Of a stretch of DNA of 53,305 nt, positions 28,020 through 38,644 are shown in pieces. Both the position numbers and the translations under genes were made by a program. Numbering within the stretch: the first letter of the stretch is position 1; each line of letters starts with the position of its first letter. The DNA is from Synergistota bacterium (GTDB lineage Bacteria; Synergistota; GBS-1): contig JAGHDO010000029.1 in assembly GCA_021159885.1 (NCBI GenBank), positions 1 through 53,305 on the forward strand, given 5' to 3'. Below the pieces are notes generated by a model. That model was not told where the DNA came from, did no database searches, and saw only the letters and a program-made list of their open reading frames with translations.

Positions 28020-28114
28020 TCCAACCCCCTCCTTTCATTTTCATGCTTTTGCAAAATTTAAAACGGGAAGCCGCCCTGCTTCCAGGACTCAACCCCCCGT
28101 CCTTATTCACACTA
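28020..28114 (-). ncRNA. Structured 5' leader of speD (candidate cis-regulatory RNA)
   Basis: Between the predicted transcription start and speD lie two possible hairpins on the minus strand: GGAC-(10 bases)-GTCC, then GGAAGC-AGGGCG-GCTTCC followed by CGTTTTAAATTTT. The second looks like a weak terminator or attenuator. I recognise no known riboswitch class, so this is a candidate only. Confidence 0.35.
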
Positions 28115-28120
28115 AGAATA

Positions 28121-28148
28121 ATTATAACTACCTTCTTTCCTATGTCAA
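28121..28148 (-). promoter_or_regulatory. Consensus sigma-70-type promoter of speD
   Basis: On the minus strand TTGACA (28148-28143), a 16-base spacer and TATAAT (28126-28121) match both consensus hexamers exactly. It is the best promoter in the window. Confidence 0.7.
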
Positions 28149-28195
28149 CACCTTTTTTACGAATTTTAAAGCTATTTTTAAATTCCCACAGAAAA

Positions 28196-28624
28196 TCAAA
28201 GCCTATATGCCATCGGTTGACCAAATGCTATTTTCTCTATCTCATCTGCGCTGTATAGTCTTCCCCTATTCATACCGGGACACTCCCGAGCAAAACTCTC
28301 CCACCTTTTTCTCGAGATAATTATAGAAGGCCAGAAAGGATAGCTCCTACACTGCGCAGGTCGAACCTCATATATCGTGCATCTTGCGCTATCTTCATCA
28401 TAGAAAATACAGCTTCCGTTATACCTTTCCTTTAGAGACCAATCTCCATCAACCGATCTCATATACTTTTTTATGAAATCTAAAAGAGGTAGCCCCAGGT
28501 AAGCCGCTATCCTCTCGGCCTCCCTGAGGCTACACCATACATACCCCGGCGCTCCCCTACAGCACCTTCCACAACCTATGCACTCAAATCTTAAGCCGGA
28601 TTCATACCATCTCTTCCTTGACAT
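28196..28624 (-). CDS. YkgJ-family Cys-cluster protein (UPF0153-like)
   Basis: This 142-residue protein has the family's cysteine set: FECIGCGRCCRG near the N-terminus, VWCSLRE, then CIFYDEDSARCTIYEVRPAQCRSYPFW and a late ECPGM. These cysteines probably bind zinc or an Fe-S cluster. The family is widespread and its biochemical role is poorly known. It overlaps the upstream FAH-family gene by 23 bases, so it is co-translated with it. Confidence 0.82.
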   Translation of the reverse strand: MSRKRWYESGLRFECIGCGRCCRGAPGYVWCSLREAERIAAYLGLPLLDFIKKYMRSVDGDWSLKERYNGSCIFYDEDSARCTIYEVRPAQCRSYPFWPSIIISRKRWESFARECPGMNRGRLYSADEIEKIAFGQPMAYRL

Positions 28625-29378
28625 AGTTAATGAGTTTCCCTATACCTTCTATCTCAACCACAACTTCATCTCCATCCTTTATCGGGCCTATTCCAGAAGG
28701 TGTTCCAGTTGCTATCACATCACCTGGTTCCAGAGTCATTACCCTTGAAACAAAGGAAACCACCTGATAAACGTTAAAAATCATCCTTGAGGTCCTGCTA
28801 CTTTGCCGAATCTCCCCATTCAGGTAGAGCTTTATAGCGAGATCGGATGGATCCAGCTCCATGGATATCCAAGGTCCCACCGGTGCAAAGGTATCAAAGG
28901 ACTTCGAGCGTGTCCACTGACCATCTTTCTTCTGCAAGTGTCTCGCAGTAACATCATTAAAGCATGTATAGCCCAAAATATATTCGGAAGCCTTTTCCTC
29001 ACTAACGTTCTTACACTTTCTTCCTATGACTACAGCGAGCTCAGCCTCATAGTCAACTCTTCCTACTCCTTTGGGAATCAAAATGGTTTCACCGCTTCCT
29101 ATAACCGCGGAAGGGGGCTTAAGGAATATAAGCGGTTCATCAGGTACAGGTAAACCGGTCTCCTCAGCGTGATCCTTGTAATTCAAGCCAAGAGCCACTA
29201 TCTTAGTGGGAGAAATCGGCGACAGCATCCTCACATCTGAGAAGGAAACTTCGTCTTCCGCCTCCACGTTTTCCACGATATCGCTTAAAGAGCTTCCCCT
29301 TAAAAGTTTTATTCTTTCCCCTTCGACCAAACCCCATCTTTCTCTCCCATCGAGCATAAAGCGTGCCATGAAAGCCAA
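28602..29378 (-). CDS. Fumarylacetoacetate hydrolase family protein
   Basis: This 258-residue protein has the FAH-fold core: PTKIVALGLNYKDHAEE, PLIFLKPPSAVIGSGETI, VDYEAELAVVIGRKCKNV (metal-binding Glu residues), GYTCFNDVTARHLQ, KSFDTFAPVGPWI and GDVIATGTPSGIGP. Relatives include acylpyruvases, oxaloacetate tautomerases/decarboxylases and hydratases of aromatic breakdown. No aromatic pathway genes are nearby, so a housekeeping role is more likely. TTG at 29378 has a ribosome site at proper distance; the ATG three codons later does not. Confidence 0.87.
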   Translation of the reverse strand: MAFMARFMLDGRERWGLVEGERIKLLRGSSLSDIVENVEAEDEVSFSDVRMLSPISPTKIVALGLNYKDHAEETGLPVPDEPLIFLKPPSAVIGSGETILIPKGVGRVDYEAELAVVIGRKCKNVSEEKASEYILGYTCFNDVTARHLQKKDGQWTRSKSFDTFAPVGPWISMELDPSDLAIKLYLNGEIRQSSRTSRMIFNVYQVVSFVSRVMTLEPGDVIATGTPSGIGPIKDGDEVVVEIEGIGKLINYVKEEMV

Positions 29379-29403
29379 GCATTTTCACTCCCTTCAGAGA
29401 AAG

Positions 29404-32400
29404 TTATTCAGCAGCAATTTTCTCCACAGGTTCAACGGGATGCTCCTCCCTTATAAGATCTCCCCTTTCTTTAATCCTCACCTTTCTGTATATATCCAGA
29501 CCGGTACCAGCCGGTATAAGGTGCCCAATGATCACGTTCTCCTTAAGACCCAAGAGAGGATCATAGGCTCCCTTGACCGCAGCAGACGTTAAAACTTGAG
29601 CGGTTTGCTGGAAGGATGCAGCAGAAAGGAAGCTATCGGTAGTTAACGCAGCCTTGGTTATACCCTGAAGAAGTGGTTTTACAACGGGTTTTCTACGCTG
29701 ACGCCTCACATAGCCCACCTTTTGCTCAAGCTGATATGAAACCGCGCCAGAAAGGAGACTTCTTACTACAAGCTCATTTACAGGTAGCTGAGCGATTTCA
29801 TGAAGCGTTTTTTGATTTAGCTCCTGACCCGCAGGGAAGATTTCATTGCCTTCGCTATTCAAAAGAGGTTGTGCCAGTATCTTACCGTATACTTCATCCG
29901 TTAATATGTTCATCTTAGCTTCAACGAGATCTATCATTTTCCCATCAATCTCAATGACCGGAAGATTCAAATCAAGTATGGCATCTATAATATCAGCCGA
30001 GTCAACCCTTGTTCCCTTTTCAATTGCAACTTCTTCTCCTCTGGTTAGATCAGAAGTGATAACTCCTCCCCATATCGTGGTAAAGAGATAGTTTCTCAGC
30101 TTATCCCTTAGAGAAACGGTTTCCACTCTTCTCCAAACCTTTATTTCCTTAACTCTGCTATTCGCTATAAGCTCTATATGATCATGAGAAATCAACGTAT
30201 CCGCAGGCAGAATCTCCTTACCAGTGTCGACATCCACAACAGGCTCAGAAGTTATCTCACCCACAAGATCCTTAAGAATGCTCTCATCGCGTATCAAAAT
30301 CTGCCTGATGTCGCTATCGAGAATCCTATTAAGTAGATCTCTGGTTATGATGTCCCCATCTTCCGCTACTACATTACCATCCGCATCAAATACGGGTTCC
30401 GCGAGAACCTTGTTTAACACCCTTTGAGAGAACTCAAGCTCACCGAATACTACCCTTAATGGGGATTCTCCATCCTCAATAACGACTTCCTTAACCGTGC
30501 AATCTGGAGAGCTCAAACGCATAACATCTCCTTCTTCAAGGACATCCCCTTTATGGAGCCTTATACCATCATCACTCTTTTCCTTAACGGTCTCTTCCAC
30601 CTTCTTACCAACGAGTATACTTAAGTTTTCCTCGGTTATCTTCCTGTTCTCAATCTCTATGAATTTCTCTATAGCTTCGAGATCTTCAGTATATATGACT
30701 TCTCCCGGCAGGAGATGAGTGTCCCCCTCACTAACGACCCTTACCTTATTTGGAGGCACTATTTTCCTTATTATCGTCTCTATATGCCTATCGTTTATAA
30801 CAACCCCCTGAGCCCTATAAACCATCTGAATCTGATCAACGAGATACCTTTGCACCGCACCAACGCCCTGGATAGCCAAAATCTCCTGAGGATCAAGATC
30901 TCCTTCTGTCAAGAGATCTCCCTTCTTAACTTCATCACCTTCGTCAACGAGCAAGCTAAGAGTAATTGGTATGTTGTAGACCTTCTTAATACCGCTTTCT
31001 GACTCAAGCGTAAGCTTATATTTCCCATCCTGCTGTTTAATCTCAGAAATCACTCCATCAAATTCCGCTATAAAAGCAGCTCTCTTAGGTCTTCTAACCT
31101 CAAACAGCTGCTCAGCTCTCGGCAGACCTTGCGTTATATCCTCACCGGTTCTAACTCCTCCGGTGTGGAAGGTTCTCATAGTAAGCTGAGTTCCCGGCTC
31201 TCCTATAGACTGAGCGGCAACAATTCCTACGGCTTCTCCAAGGTCAACCCTTCTTCCTGTTGCAAGGTTTCTGCCATAGCACTTGGCGCATACTCCATGG
31301 CGAAGCGAGCAGGTTAAAGGCGATCTGACCCTAACCTTTTTTATGCCCGCTTTAACTATAAGATTAGCCTTTTCCTCCGTAATTTCCTCTCCTTTAGGAA
31401 CGATAACCTCACCGGTTTTAGGATTAACTATGTCCTCAGCAGCATACCTGCCGATTATCCGTTCCTCAAGTGGGATTACAACCTTTCCGCCTTTTATTAG
31501 AGCAGATATTTCTATGCCCTTGTCTGTTCCACAATCTTCACTTCTGACAATTATATCCTGAGCCACATCTACGAGTCTCCTCGTTAAATACCCAGATTTC
31601 GCGGTTCTTAAGGCGGTATCAGCCAAACCTTTTCTTGCACCATGGGTGGATATAAAGTACTCGAGAACGCTCAAGCCTTCTCTAAAGTTAGATCTTATTG
31701 GGAACTCTATGACCCTTCCAGAAGGATCCATCATCAAGCCCCTTATGCCCGCCATCTGTCCAAGCTGAGCTCGACTACCTCTCGCTCCCGAGGAAACCAT
31801 CATACCGAGCGGATTGAGAACATCCATTTCCTTCAGGGCGAGTTCCGTCATTCTATTCACCACTCCACTCCAGATTCTCTCTTTCTCCCGAATCTTTTCC
31901 TCCTCGGTTATAACGCCTCTTTTAAATCTCTCATCCACTATTCTCGTTCTCTCATCGGCTTCCTTAAGCATCTCAGCTTTATGATAAGGAATATGAACAT
32001 CATCTATAGAAATAGTTAGCCCCATCTGCGTAGCCATATGAAAACCAACTTCCTTTATCTTATCCAGAAGCTCAACCATAACCGCCTGACCGCACTCCTT
32101 ATAACAGCGCCCCAGGATACCCGCCAGCTTCTTTTTATCTATAAGCTCATTCACAAAGCGCAATCTTTTAGGAAGAAGACTGTTGAAGTAAACCCTCCCC
32201 ACGGTAGTCTTAAACCAGCCGTCTTCCACAGGAGAAACCTCCACTTCACCGTCCTCAAACTTCACACAGCCATTCTTAGCCTTAAGATATATAGGTGCAT
32301 GAAGATGAACCAATTTATGCTCGTAAGCAAGAAGTACCTCCTCAGCAGTTACAAACCTTCTGCCCTCACCCTTAACTCCGCTTCTTTCCGTAGTAAGGTA

Positions 32401-34419
32401 ATAGCAACCTATAACCATATCCTGGGTCGGCGTCACAATAGGAATTCCATTAGCCGGTGAGAGCAGATTATTAGCCGATAGCATAATAATTCTTCCCTCA
32501 GCCTGAGCTTCAAGGGAAAGTGGAACATGAACTGCCATTTGGTCTCCATCGAAATCCGCGTTGAATGCGGTACATATAAGAGGATGTATCCTTATAGCCT
32601 TCCCCTCAGTTAATACCGGCTCAAAAGCCTGAATGCTCAATCTATGGAGCGTAGGAGCACGGTTTAAAAGAACCGGGTGCTCTTTTATGACTTCCTCCAA
32701 TACATCCCAAACCTCTGTTTTTCCCCGCTCTATCATTCTACGAGCACTCTTTATATTCGGAACGATCCCTTTCTCAACAAGTCTTCTCATAACGAACGGC
32801 TTAAACAGCTCAAGAGCCATTTGTCTTGGAAGCCCGCACTGATAGAGCTTAAGATTTGGACCTATAACTATAACGGATCTACCAGAGTAATCCACACGCT
32901 TTCCCAAAAGATTTTGGCGGAATCTACCTTTTTTGCCTCTAAGCATATCCGTAAGTGATTTCAAAGCTCTATTTCCGGGACCTAAAACAGGCCTGGATCT
33001 CCTACCGTTATCGAGAAGGGCATCAACCGCTTCTTGAAGCATCCTCTTCTCATTTCTAACTATGATCTCAGGAGCCCTCAAGGAAAGAAGCTTCTTCAAT
33101 CGATTATTCCTGTTTATAACCCTCCTGTAAAGATCGTTAAGATCAGATGTCGCAAATCTACCTCCATCGAGCTGAACCATAGGCCTAAGCTCAGGAGGTA
33201 TTACCGGAAGAACATCAAGCACCATCCACTCTGGCTTATTGCCGGAATATCTAAACGCTTCAACAACTTCAAGCCTCTTTATAAGCTTACTCTTCTTCTG
33301 GCCAGTAGACTCCTTTATCTGAAGCCTTAGCTCCTCAGCCAAATGATCCAAATCCAAATTCTGAAGGAGCTTCTTTATAGCCTCCGCTCCAACCCCAGCT
33401 TCAAAAGACGGATCATATCTCCTACAGAGCTCGTACTCGCTCTCCACGATAATATCTCCCTGCTTAAAGGGAGAGCTCCCTGGATTTATGACTATATAGC
33501 ACGTTTCCTCAAAATTAGCATTTTCTAATCGCGTTCTAAACTTATCCTCATACTTCTTTCTATAAAGCTCGTATTCTGAAGCGCTCAGAAAATCGCCTTT
33601 CCTAAAAGGTATTTTAAGAACTTTCGTTATTATCCTCGTTTCCTCTCCCCTGAGTAAGAAAGGCTCAGCTCTTACCTTATCCTCTCCCACATTCTCGAGA
33701 ATCGAGCTATATTCTGAAAGAGGAACCAAATCCCCCACCCTATAAGGAATTCCCGTTACGGATTCGTCTATCTCAACTATTTCATAGCATGGTTCCCCTT
33801 CAACCATATCACCAAACTCTGCTTTAAGACGCTCGAGCTGGGTAGCGGTGATAACCTCTCCTTTCTCCAGAGGTATCTCCGTAACATCTACAACCCTATA
33901 AGCCTCCTCCGCCTTAAACTGCTTATCAAAATGAGCGTGAATCCTATATTGGGAACCAGTAATTATATCTCCCCTTTTGCAAATCCCTCTGCTTTCATTC
34001 ATCACCTTATAGAGCTGTTCTCTTTTACGGAGAGAAGCGAAGTAAACAACTTTTTCCAAGTCCTTAGACGGGATACCGAGAAGAAGACTCAGCTTGCTCG
34101 GAATACCCTTGAGATACCAGATATGAACCACAGGAACCGCGAGCTCTATATGTCCCATGCGTTCTCTTCTAACCCTCGATTCCGTAACCTCAACACCACA
34201 TCTTTCGCAGACTATTCCCTTATACTTTATATGCTTATATTTTCCGCAATAACATTCATAATCACGCGTGGGGCCAAAGATTCTCTCACAGAAGAGCCCG
34301 TCTCTCTCAGGCTTTAAAGTTCTATAGTTAATGGTCTCCGGCTTTCTGACCTCTCCCCGAGACCACTTCCTTATCTGATCTGGGGAAGCAAGCTTTATCT
34401 TTATACCCTTAATCTCCAT
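29404..34419 (-). CDS. rpoC: RNA polymerase beta' subunit
   Basis: This 1671-residue subunit has the N-terminal zinc site (C56, C58, C71, C74), the catalytic [16 protein letters not shown] near residue 620, the trigger-loop region and the second Cys cluster (CGTD, then [17 protein letters not shown]). It is about 250-450 residues longer than the Gram-positive or proteobacterial forms. The extra length includes about five tandem copies of a K-GD-I--SEY-L unit between residues 145 and 335, and repeat-rich insertions in the C-terminal half. Thermotoga-like lineages have similar large beta' subunits. Its ATG overlaps the end of rpoB by 11 bases. Confidence 0.96.
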   Translation of the reverse strand: MEIKGIKIKLASPDQIRKWSRGEVRKPETINYRTLKPERDGLFCERIFGPTRDYECYCGKYKHIKYKGIVCERCGVEVTESRVRRERMGHIELAVPVVHIWYLKGIPSKLSLLLGIPSKDLEKVVYFASLRKREQLYKVMNESRGICKRGDIITGSQYRIHAHFDKQFKAEEAYRVVDVTEIPLEKGEVITATQLERLKAEFGDMVEGEPCYEIVEIDESVTGIPYRVGDLVPLSEYSSILENVGEDKVRAEPFLLRGEETRIITKVLKIPFRKGDFLSASEYELYRKKYEDKFRTRLENANFEETCYIVINPGSSPFKQGDIIVESEYELCRRYDPSFEAGVGAEAIKKLLQNLDLDHLAEELRLQIKESTGQKKSKLIKRLEVVEAFRYSGNKPEWMVLDVLPVIPPELRPMVQLDGGRFATSDLNDLYRRVINRNNRLKKLLSLRAPEIIVRNEKRMLQEAVDALLDNGRRSRPVLGPGNRALKSLTDMLRGKKGRFRQNLLGKRVDYSGRSVIVIGPNLKLYQCGLPRQMALELFKPFVMRRLVEKGIVPNIKSARRMIERGKTEVWDVLEEVIKEHPVLLNRAPTLHRLSIQAFEPVLTEGKAIRIHPLICTAFNADFDGDQMAVHVPLSLEAQAEGRIIMLSANNLLSPANGIPIVTPTQDMVIGCYYLTTERSGVKGEGRRFVTAEEVLLAYEHKLVHLHAPIYLKAKNGCVKFEDGEVEVSPVEDGWFKTTVGRVYFNSLLPKRLRFVNELIDKKKLAGILGRCYKECGQAVMVELLDKIKEVGFHMATQMGLTISIDDVHIPYHKAEMLKEADERTRIVDERFKRGVITEEEKIREKERIWSGVVNRMTELALKEMDVLNPLGMMVSSGARGSRAQLGQMAGIRGLMMDPSGRVIEFPIRSNFREGLSVLEYFISTHGARKGLADTALRTAKSGYLTRRLVDVAQDIIVRSEDCGTDKGIEISALIKGGKVVIPLEERIIGRYAAEDIVNPKTGEVIVPKGEEITEEKANLIVKAGIKKVRVRSPLTCSLRHGVCAKCYGRNLATGRRVDLGEAVGIVAAQSIGEPGTQLTMRTFHTGGVRTGEDITQGLPRAEQLFEVRRPKRAAFIAEFDGVISEIKQQDGKYKLTLESESGIKKVYNIPITLSLLVDEGDEVKKGDLLTEGDLDPQEILAIQGVGAVQRYLVDQIQMVYRAQGVVINDRHIETIIRKIVPPNKVRVVSEGDTHLLPGEVIYTEDLEAIEKFIEIENRKITEENLSILVGKKVEETVKEKSDDGIRLHKGDVLEEGDVMRLSSPDCTVKEVVIEDGESPLRVVFGELEFSQRVLNKVLAEPVFDADGNVVAEDGDIITRDLLNRILDSDIRQILIRDESILKDLVGEITSEPVVDVDTGKEILPADTLISHDHIELIANSRVKEIKVWRRVETVSLRDKLRNYLFTTIWGGVITSDLTRGEEVAIEKGTRVDSADIIDAILDLNLPVIEIDGKMIDLVEAKMNILTDEVYGKILAQPLLNSEGNEIFPAGQELNQKTLHEIAQLPVNELVVRSLLSGAVSYQLEQKVGYVRRQRRKPVVKPLLQGITKAALTTDSFLSAASFQQTAQVLTSAAVKGAYDPLLGLKENVIIGHLIPAGTGLDIYRKVRIKERGDLIREEHPVEPVEKIAAE

Positions 34420-37400
34420 TGCCGGCTATCCCTCCCTTTTCCTCTTCCTCTCTCCCAGGGTTTTCCCTCTCCTTTTCCTCCTCTTCTTCGAGCTCAACCT
34501 CCACATCGAGGCAGAGCCCCTGAAGCTCCTTAACGAGAACCTTGAACGATTCCGGAAGCCCAGGCTCCACCACATGCTCCCCTTTCACGATAGCCTCATA
34601 AGTCTTTATCCTTCCGGTTATGTCATCAGACTTTATAGTAAGCATCTCTTGCAAGGTATAAGCCGCTCCATACCCTTCGAGAGCCCACACCTCCATCTCA
34701 CCAAACCTCTGCCCTCCGAACTGCGCTTTACCTCCAAGAGGTTGCTGAGTTATAAGGGAGTATGGCCCCGTGGAACGCGCATGTATCTTATCATCAACCA
34801 TATGAATTAGCTTCATCATGTACATGTATCCTACCGTTATCTCCTGATCAAACGGCTCTCCCGTCCTTCCATCGTAAAGAATGGTTTTACCGTTAGGCTT
34901 AAACCATACTTTCGTCTCAGAGATCTTTTTCAATCCCTCGAAGATATCCTCTTCCTTAGCACCATCAAATACGGGACAGGCAACGTAAATGCCAAGTTCC
35001 TTTGCCATCAAGCCAAGATGAGTTTCCAAAACTTGACCAAGATTCATTCTCGATGGAACCCCAAGAGGATTTAAAACCACATCTACAGGAGTACCATCCG
35101 GAAGATATGGCATATCCTCTACAGGTAATATCTTAGATATAACCCCCTTATTTCCATGCCTCCCCGCCATCTTATCCCCAACGGATATTTTTCGAATTTG
35201 AGCAACGTATACCCTCACAAGCTTATTAACACCAGGTGGAAGCTCATCATTGTTTTCCCTCGAGAAGACTTTAACATCTACAACCTTCCCCCCCTCTCCA
35301 TGAGGGACTCTCAGAGAGGTATCTCTCACTTCCCTTGCTTTTTCCCCAAAAATTGCCCTTAAGAGCCTTTCTTCCGGCGTGAGATCCGTCTCCCCCTTAG
35401 GTGTAACCTTACCGACGAGAATATCTCCCGCCTTTACCTCTGCTCCTATCCTAACGATGCCGTTTTCATCAAGGTTTTTCAAAGCATCTTCCCCAACGTT
35501 TGGTATATCTCTCGTAATTTCTTCCGGACCAAGCTTGGTCTCCCGCGCTTCGACCTCATACTCCTCTATATGTATGGAAGTATAGAGATCCTCCTTAACG
35601 AGACGCTCACTTATAAGTATAGCGTCCTCAAAGTTATAGCCCTCCCATGGCATAAAAGCTATAAGGACGTTATTTCCTAGCGCAAGCTCTCCTCCCTCGG
35701 TAGCCATGCCATCAGCAATGATCTCCCCTGCTTTCACCACATCTCCCTTTTTAACAAGAGGCCTTTGATTTAAGCACGTTCCCTGATTTGATCTCTTGAA
35801 CTTTAAAAGCTCATATCTATCTTTCTCACCATCGGGCGTTCTTATAACTATCTCGTCAGCACATACCCTTTCCACTACTCCCCCCCTCTTAGCAACGACG
35901 ACGGTTCCCGAATCCAGAGCTGCTTTGGTTTCCATACCAGTACCTATCAGGGGAGCCTCTGGCTTGATCAATGGAACCGCCTGACGCTGCATGTTAGATC
36001 CCATGAGAGCTCTATTCGCATCGTCATGCTCCAAGAAGGGAATCAACGATGTAGAAACACTAAAAACCTGCTTGGGAGAGATATCCATGAAATCCACCAT
36101 CTTGGCATCGACCCACTCTATCTCTCCCCTATACCTAACTATTACCTTTTCATCCTTAAAGAAACCATTCTCATCAACTGGCGTATTAGCCTGAGCTATA
36201 TAGTACTTATCCTCCTCATCCGCGGTAAGATAAACCACCTCATCTGTAACCTTCCCATCTACCACCTTTCTATAAGGAGTCTCTATAAAGCCAAATTCAT
36301 TTACCCGAGCATAGGTACTCAATGAAGTAACGAGACCGATATTAGGCCCCTCTGGGGTCTCTATAGGACAGATTCTTCCATAATGAGTGTAATGAACATC
36401 TCTAACCTCAAACCCCGCTCGCTCTCTCGTTAATCCACCTGGACCGAGTGCACTTAGTCTTCTCCTGTGTGTGAGCTCCGCAAGAGGATTCGTCTGATCC
36501 ATAAATTGAGATAGTTGACTCGAACCGAAAAACTCCTTTACAGCAGCTATAACAGGCCTAACATTCATCAAAACCTGAGGAGTAGCAGCCGCTATATTAG
36601 GTTGAATTGTCATTCTCTCCTTAACGATCCTCTCAACCCTCAGAAGCCCTATCCTAAATTGATTCTGAAGAAGCTCTCCTACCGATCTAACCCTTCTATT
36701 GCCAAGATGATCTATATCATCGACTTCTCCTTTGCCATCTCTAAGCTGAAGAAGATAGTCCACTATCCCACAAATATCTTCCTTCTGAAGAGTTATAACA
36801 TCCAAGGGGATATCCAACCCAAGCTTCTTATTAAGTTTGAACCTTCCGACTTTTCCAAGATTGTACCTTCTCGGATCGAAGAAGAGAGCCTGCGCGAGAA
36901 GCTTAGCATTCTCGAGTCTGGCTGGTTCACTTGGTCTGAGTCTCCTAAACAGATCTATAAGAGCATCCTCCATAGTAATCGTAGGATCTCTCTCCAAAGT
37001 GTTAACTATAGCAGAGTCAAGCTTATAAAGGACAACACTCGTTATATCTCTCTCAAAAAGGAGCTCAAGAGTTTCTTTGGTTATCCTCTCTCCCCTTTTG
37101 ATAAGAAGCTCCCCCGTTTCAGGATCTAAAACGGACTCCGCTACTATTTTTCCCCTAACAAGGTCTTCAGTTATTTCGGTCTCGTAAATCCCCTCTGAAA
37201 AGTATTCAAGTATTTCTTGATTATCCTTAAAACCGAGAACCTTAAGAAGAAGGGTAACAGGGACCTTTTTCCTTCTATCCACCTTAACGGATATTACTTC
37301 ACCGGGAGTTAGATCGAACTCAAGCCACGCCCCTCTGTCCGGAATGAGGCGTGCGGTGAAGATCTCTCTTCCCTGAGTTCCTATCTCCTTATCAAAATAT

Positions 37401-37828
37401 ACTCCTGGAGATCTTATAAGCTGGTTAACTATCACCCTTTCCGTGCCGTTAACTATAAAAGTTCCCCTCTCCGTCATTACAGGGAGATCCCCCATATAAA
37501 CATCTTCTTCTTTTACCTCACCGGTCTCGCGATTAACGAGCCTCAGTTTGACGAACAGAGGGGCTTGATAGGAAAGGTCCTTTTCTTTAGCCTCTAGTTC
37601 GCTGCACTTGGGCTCTCCAAGATAATAATCAACAAATTCTAATACAACATCTCCCTTAAAACTCTCGATAGGAAAGATCTCATTAAAGACTTCTCTAAGA
37701 CCTTCCTCGAGGAACCACTTGAAGGAGTTCCGCTGAACCTCGATCAAATCGGGGAGTGGTAAAACATCCTTCGACTTACCGTAACAAAGCCTTTTCCTTC
37801 CCTTTCCAACCTCGATAAATTTCTCCAT
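34409..37828 (-). CDS. rpoB: RNA polymerase beta subunit
   Basis: This subunit of about 1139 residues has [37 protein letters not shown] in the rifampicin-binding region, [43 protein letters not shown], and a C-terminal [29 protein letters not shown]. The rifampicin region looks wild-type. The ATG at 37828 is preferred over the GTG or other upstream start because GAGGTGA lies eight bases before it. It is not preceded by rplJ/rplL; a tRNA-Arg gene lies upstream on the same strand. The acidic Glu-rich tail ends just inside rpoC. Confidence 0.96.
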   Translation of the reverse strand: MEKFIEVGKGRKRLCYGKSKDVLPLPDLIEVQRNSFKWFLEEGLREVFNEIFPIESFKGDVVLEFVDYYLGEPKCSELEAKEKDLSYQAPLFVKLRLVNRETGEVKEEDVYMGDLPVMTERGTFIVNGTERVIVNQLIRSPGVYFDKEIGTQGREIFTARLIPDRGAWLEFDLTPGEVISVKVDRRKKVPVTLLLKVLGFKDNQEILEYFSEGIYETEITEDLVRGKIVAESVLDPETGELLIKRGERITKETLELLFERDITSVVLYKLDSAIVNTLERDPTITMEDALIDLFRRLRPSEPARLENAKLLAQALFFDPRRYNLGKVGRFKLNKKLGLDIPLDVITLQKEDICGIVDYLLQLRDGKGEVDDIDHLGNRRVRSVGELLQNQFRIGLLRVERIVKERMTIQPNIAAATPQVLMNVRPVIAAVKEFFGSSQLSQFMDQTNPLAELTHRRRLSALGPGGLTRERAGFEVRDVHYTHYGRICPIETPEGPNIGLVTSLSTYARVNEFGFIETPYRKVVDGKVTDEVVYLTADEEDKYYIAQANTPVDENGFFKDEKVIVRYRGEIEWVDAKMVDFMDISPKQVFSVSTSLIPFLEHDDANRALMGSNMQRQAVPLIKPEAPLIGTGMETKAALDSGTVVVAKRGGVVERVCADEIVIRTPDGEKDRYELLKFKRSNQGTCLNQRPLVKKGDVVKAGEIIADGMATEGGELALGNNVLIAFMPWEGYNFEDAILISERLVKEDLYTSIHIEEYEVEARETKLGPEEITRDIPNVGEDALKNLDENGIVRIGAEVKAGDILVGKVTPKGETDLTPEERLLRAIFGEKAREVRDTSLRVPHGEGGKVVDVKVFSRENNDELPPGVNKLVRVYVAQIRKISVGDKMAGRHGNKGVISKILPVEDMPYLPDGTPVDVVLNPLGVPSRMNLGQVLETHLGLMAKELGIYVACPVFDGAKEEDIFEGLKKISETKVWFKPNGKTILYDGRTGEPFDQEITVGYMYMMKLIHMVDDKIHARSTGPYSLITQQPLGGKAQFGGQRFGEMEVWALEGYGAAYTLQEMLTIKSDDITGRIKTYEAIVKGEHVVEPGLPESFKVLVKELQGLCLDVEVELEEEEEKERENPGREEEEKGGIAGNGD

Positions 37829-37888
37829 GCAAAAAATCACCTCTCAGGGTAACAAGCTTGGGAAGGACATCTTAAACAACAAGTTATG

Positions 37889-37918
37889 ATACTAACAGAA
37901 GGAAATAAAAAATGCCAA
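37889..37918 (-). promoter_or_regulatory. Candidate promoter of rpoBC
   Basis: On the minus strand TTGGCA (37918-37913), an 18-base spacer and TAGTAT (37894-37889) form a reasonable sigma-70-type promoter about 60 bases before the rpoB start. Read-through from tRNA-Arg is also possible. Confidence 0.4.
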
Positions 37919-38028
37919 TAGGGAGGAAACCACAGCACCTGAGGAAAAATCGGGGTTTACCTCTCTTTTCTCCTTTTTCCCATGCATTACGCACCTTTGC
38001 TCCTAAAATCTATATTTTCCTTGAAAAC

Positions 38029-38104
38029 TGGCGTGCCTGGCGGGAGTCGAACCCGCGACCTTTGGATCCGGAGTCCAACGCTCTATCCACTGAGCTACAG
38101 GCAC
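38029..38104 (-). tRNA. tRNA-Arg (anticodon CCG)
   Basis: The minus strand folds as a full cloverleaf: acceptor GTGCCTG/CAGGCAC, D arm GCTC-GAGC, anticodon arm TTGGA-CTCCGGA-TCCAA, and T arm GCGGG-TTCGACT-CCCGC. Discriminator G is followed by an encoded CCA. The anticodon CCG reads the codon CGG. Confidence 0.95.
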
Positions 38105-38189
38105 GCTCACTTACTTAAAAGATTACACCAAATGGGTTCTAATGTCAACCACTTGAAGAAGTGAAAGACATTTGCTATCTTAGATCAAG

Positions 38190-38596
38190 ATGAGCGTGGG
38201 ACAGATAATCCTGATACTAACAACGGGAGTATTAGCTGGCTTTATATTTATATTGGCTTTTACGTAGGATTCATTCAAGCAGGGGGTTGGCTTCTTTTCT
38301 CACCTTTGCTCTCGTAACTGCCAGTGGACATGACCTCCTGCACACGAACGCTATTAAGATGGCGATAGTCCATAGTCCTCGTATATACCATTTTCAGCGT
38401 CATTCTCTTTTTAAGTCATGGAATAATAGAGTTTAGATCCGGCTTGTTACTCACCGCGGGAAACGTGGTAGGAGCTTATATAGGAACCCGTATAGCTATA
38501 AAGAGGGGAAATAAATTCTTGAGAATTGCTCTCTTCGTTATGCTTATGGTAAGTGCCGTGAAAATGCTGTTCGACGTTTTAAAAACGGTCTATTAG
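38190..38596 (+). pseudogene. Truncated, frameshifted TauE/SafE-family permease (C-terminal half)
   Basis: No single frame is open, but stitched together the three frames give a clear C-terminal half of a TauE/SafE (DUF81) sulfite/organosulfonate exporter. Recognisable pieces are LTTGVLAGFIFILAF, YVGFIQAG, LTFALVTASGHDLLHTNAIK, ILFLSHGIIEFRSGLLL, AGNVVGAYIGTRIAIKRG and LRIALFVMLMVSAVKML, ending at TAG. There are three apparent one-base indels in T or G runs and a 7-bp tandem duplication (ATAGTCC twice, 38365-38378) that breaks the frame. The N-terminal half of the family is absent. It is a decayed gene unless the sequence has errors; the duplication argues for real decay. Confidence 0.75.
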
Positions 38597-38644
38597 ATTC
38601 ATAAGCTTTATGATAAAATTTTTAATAAGGAGGTGACAGAAAAA

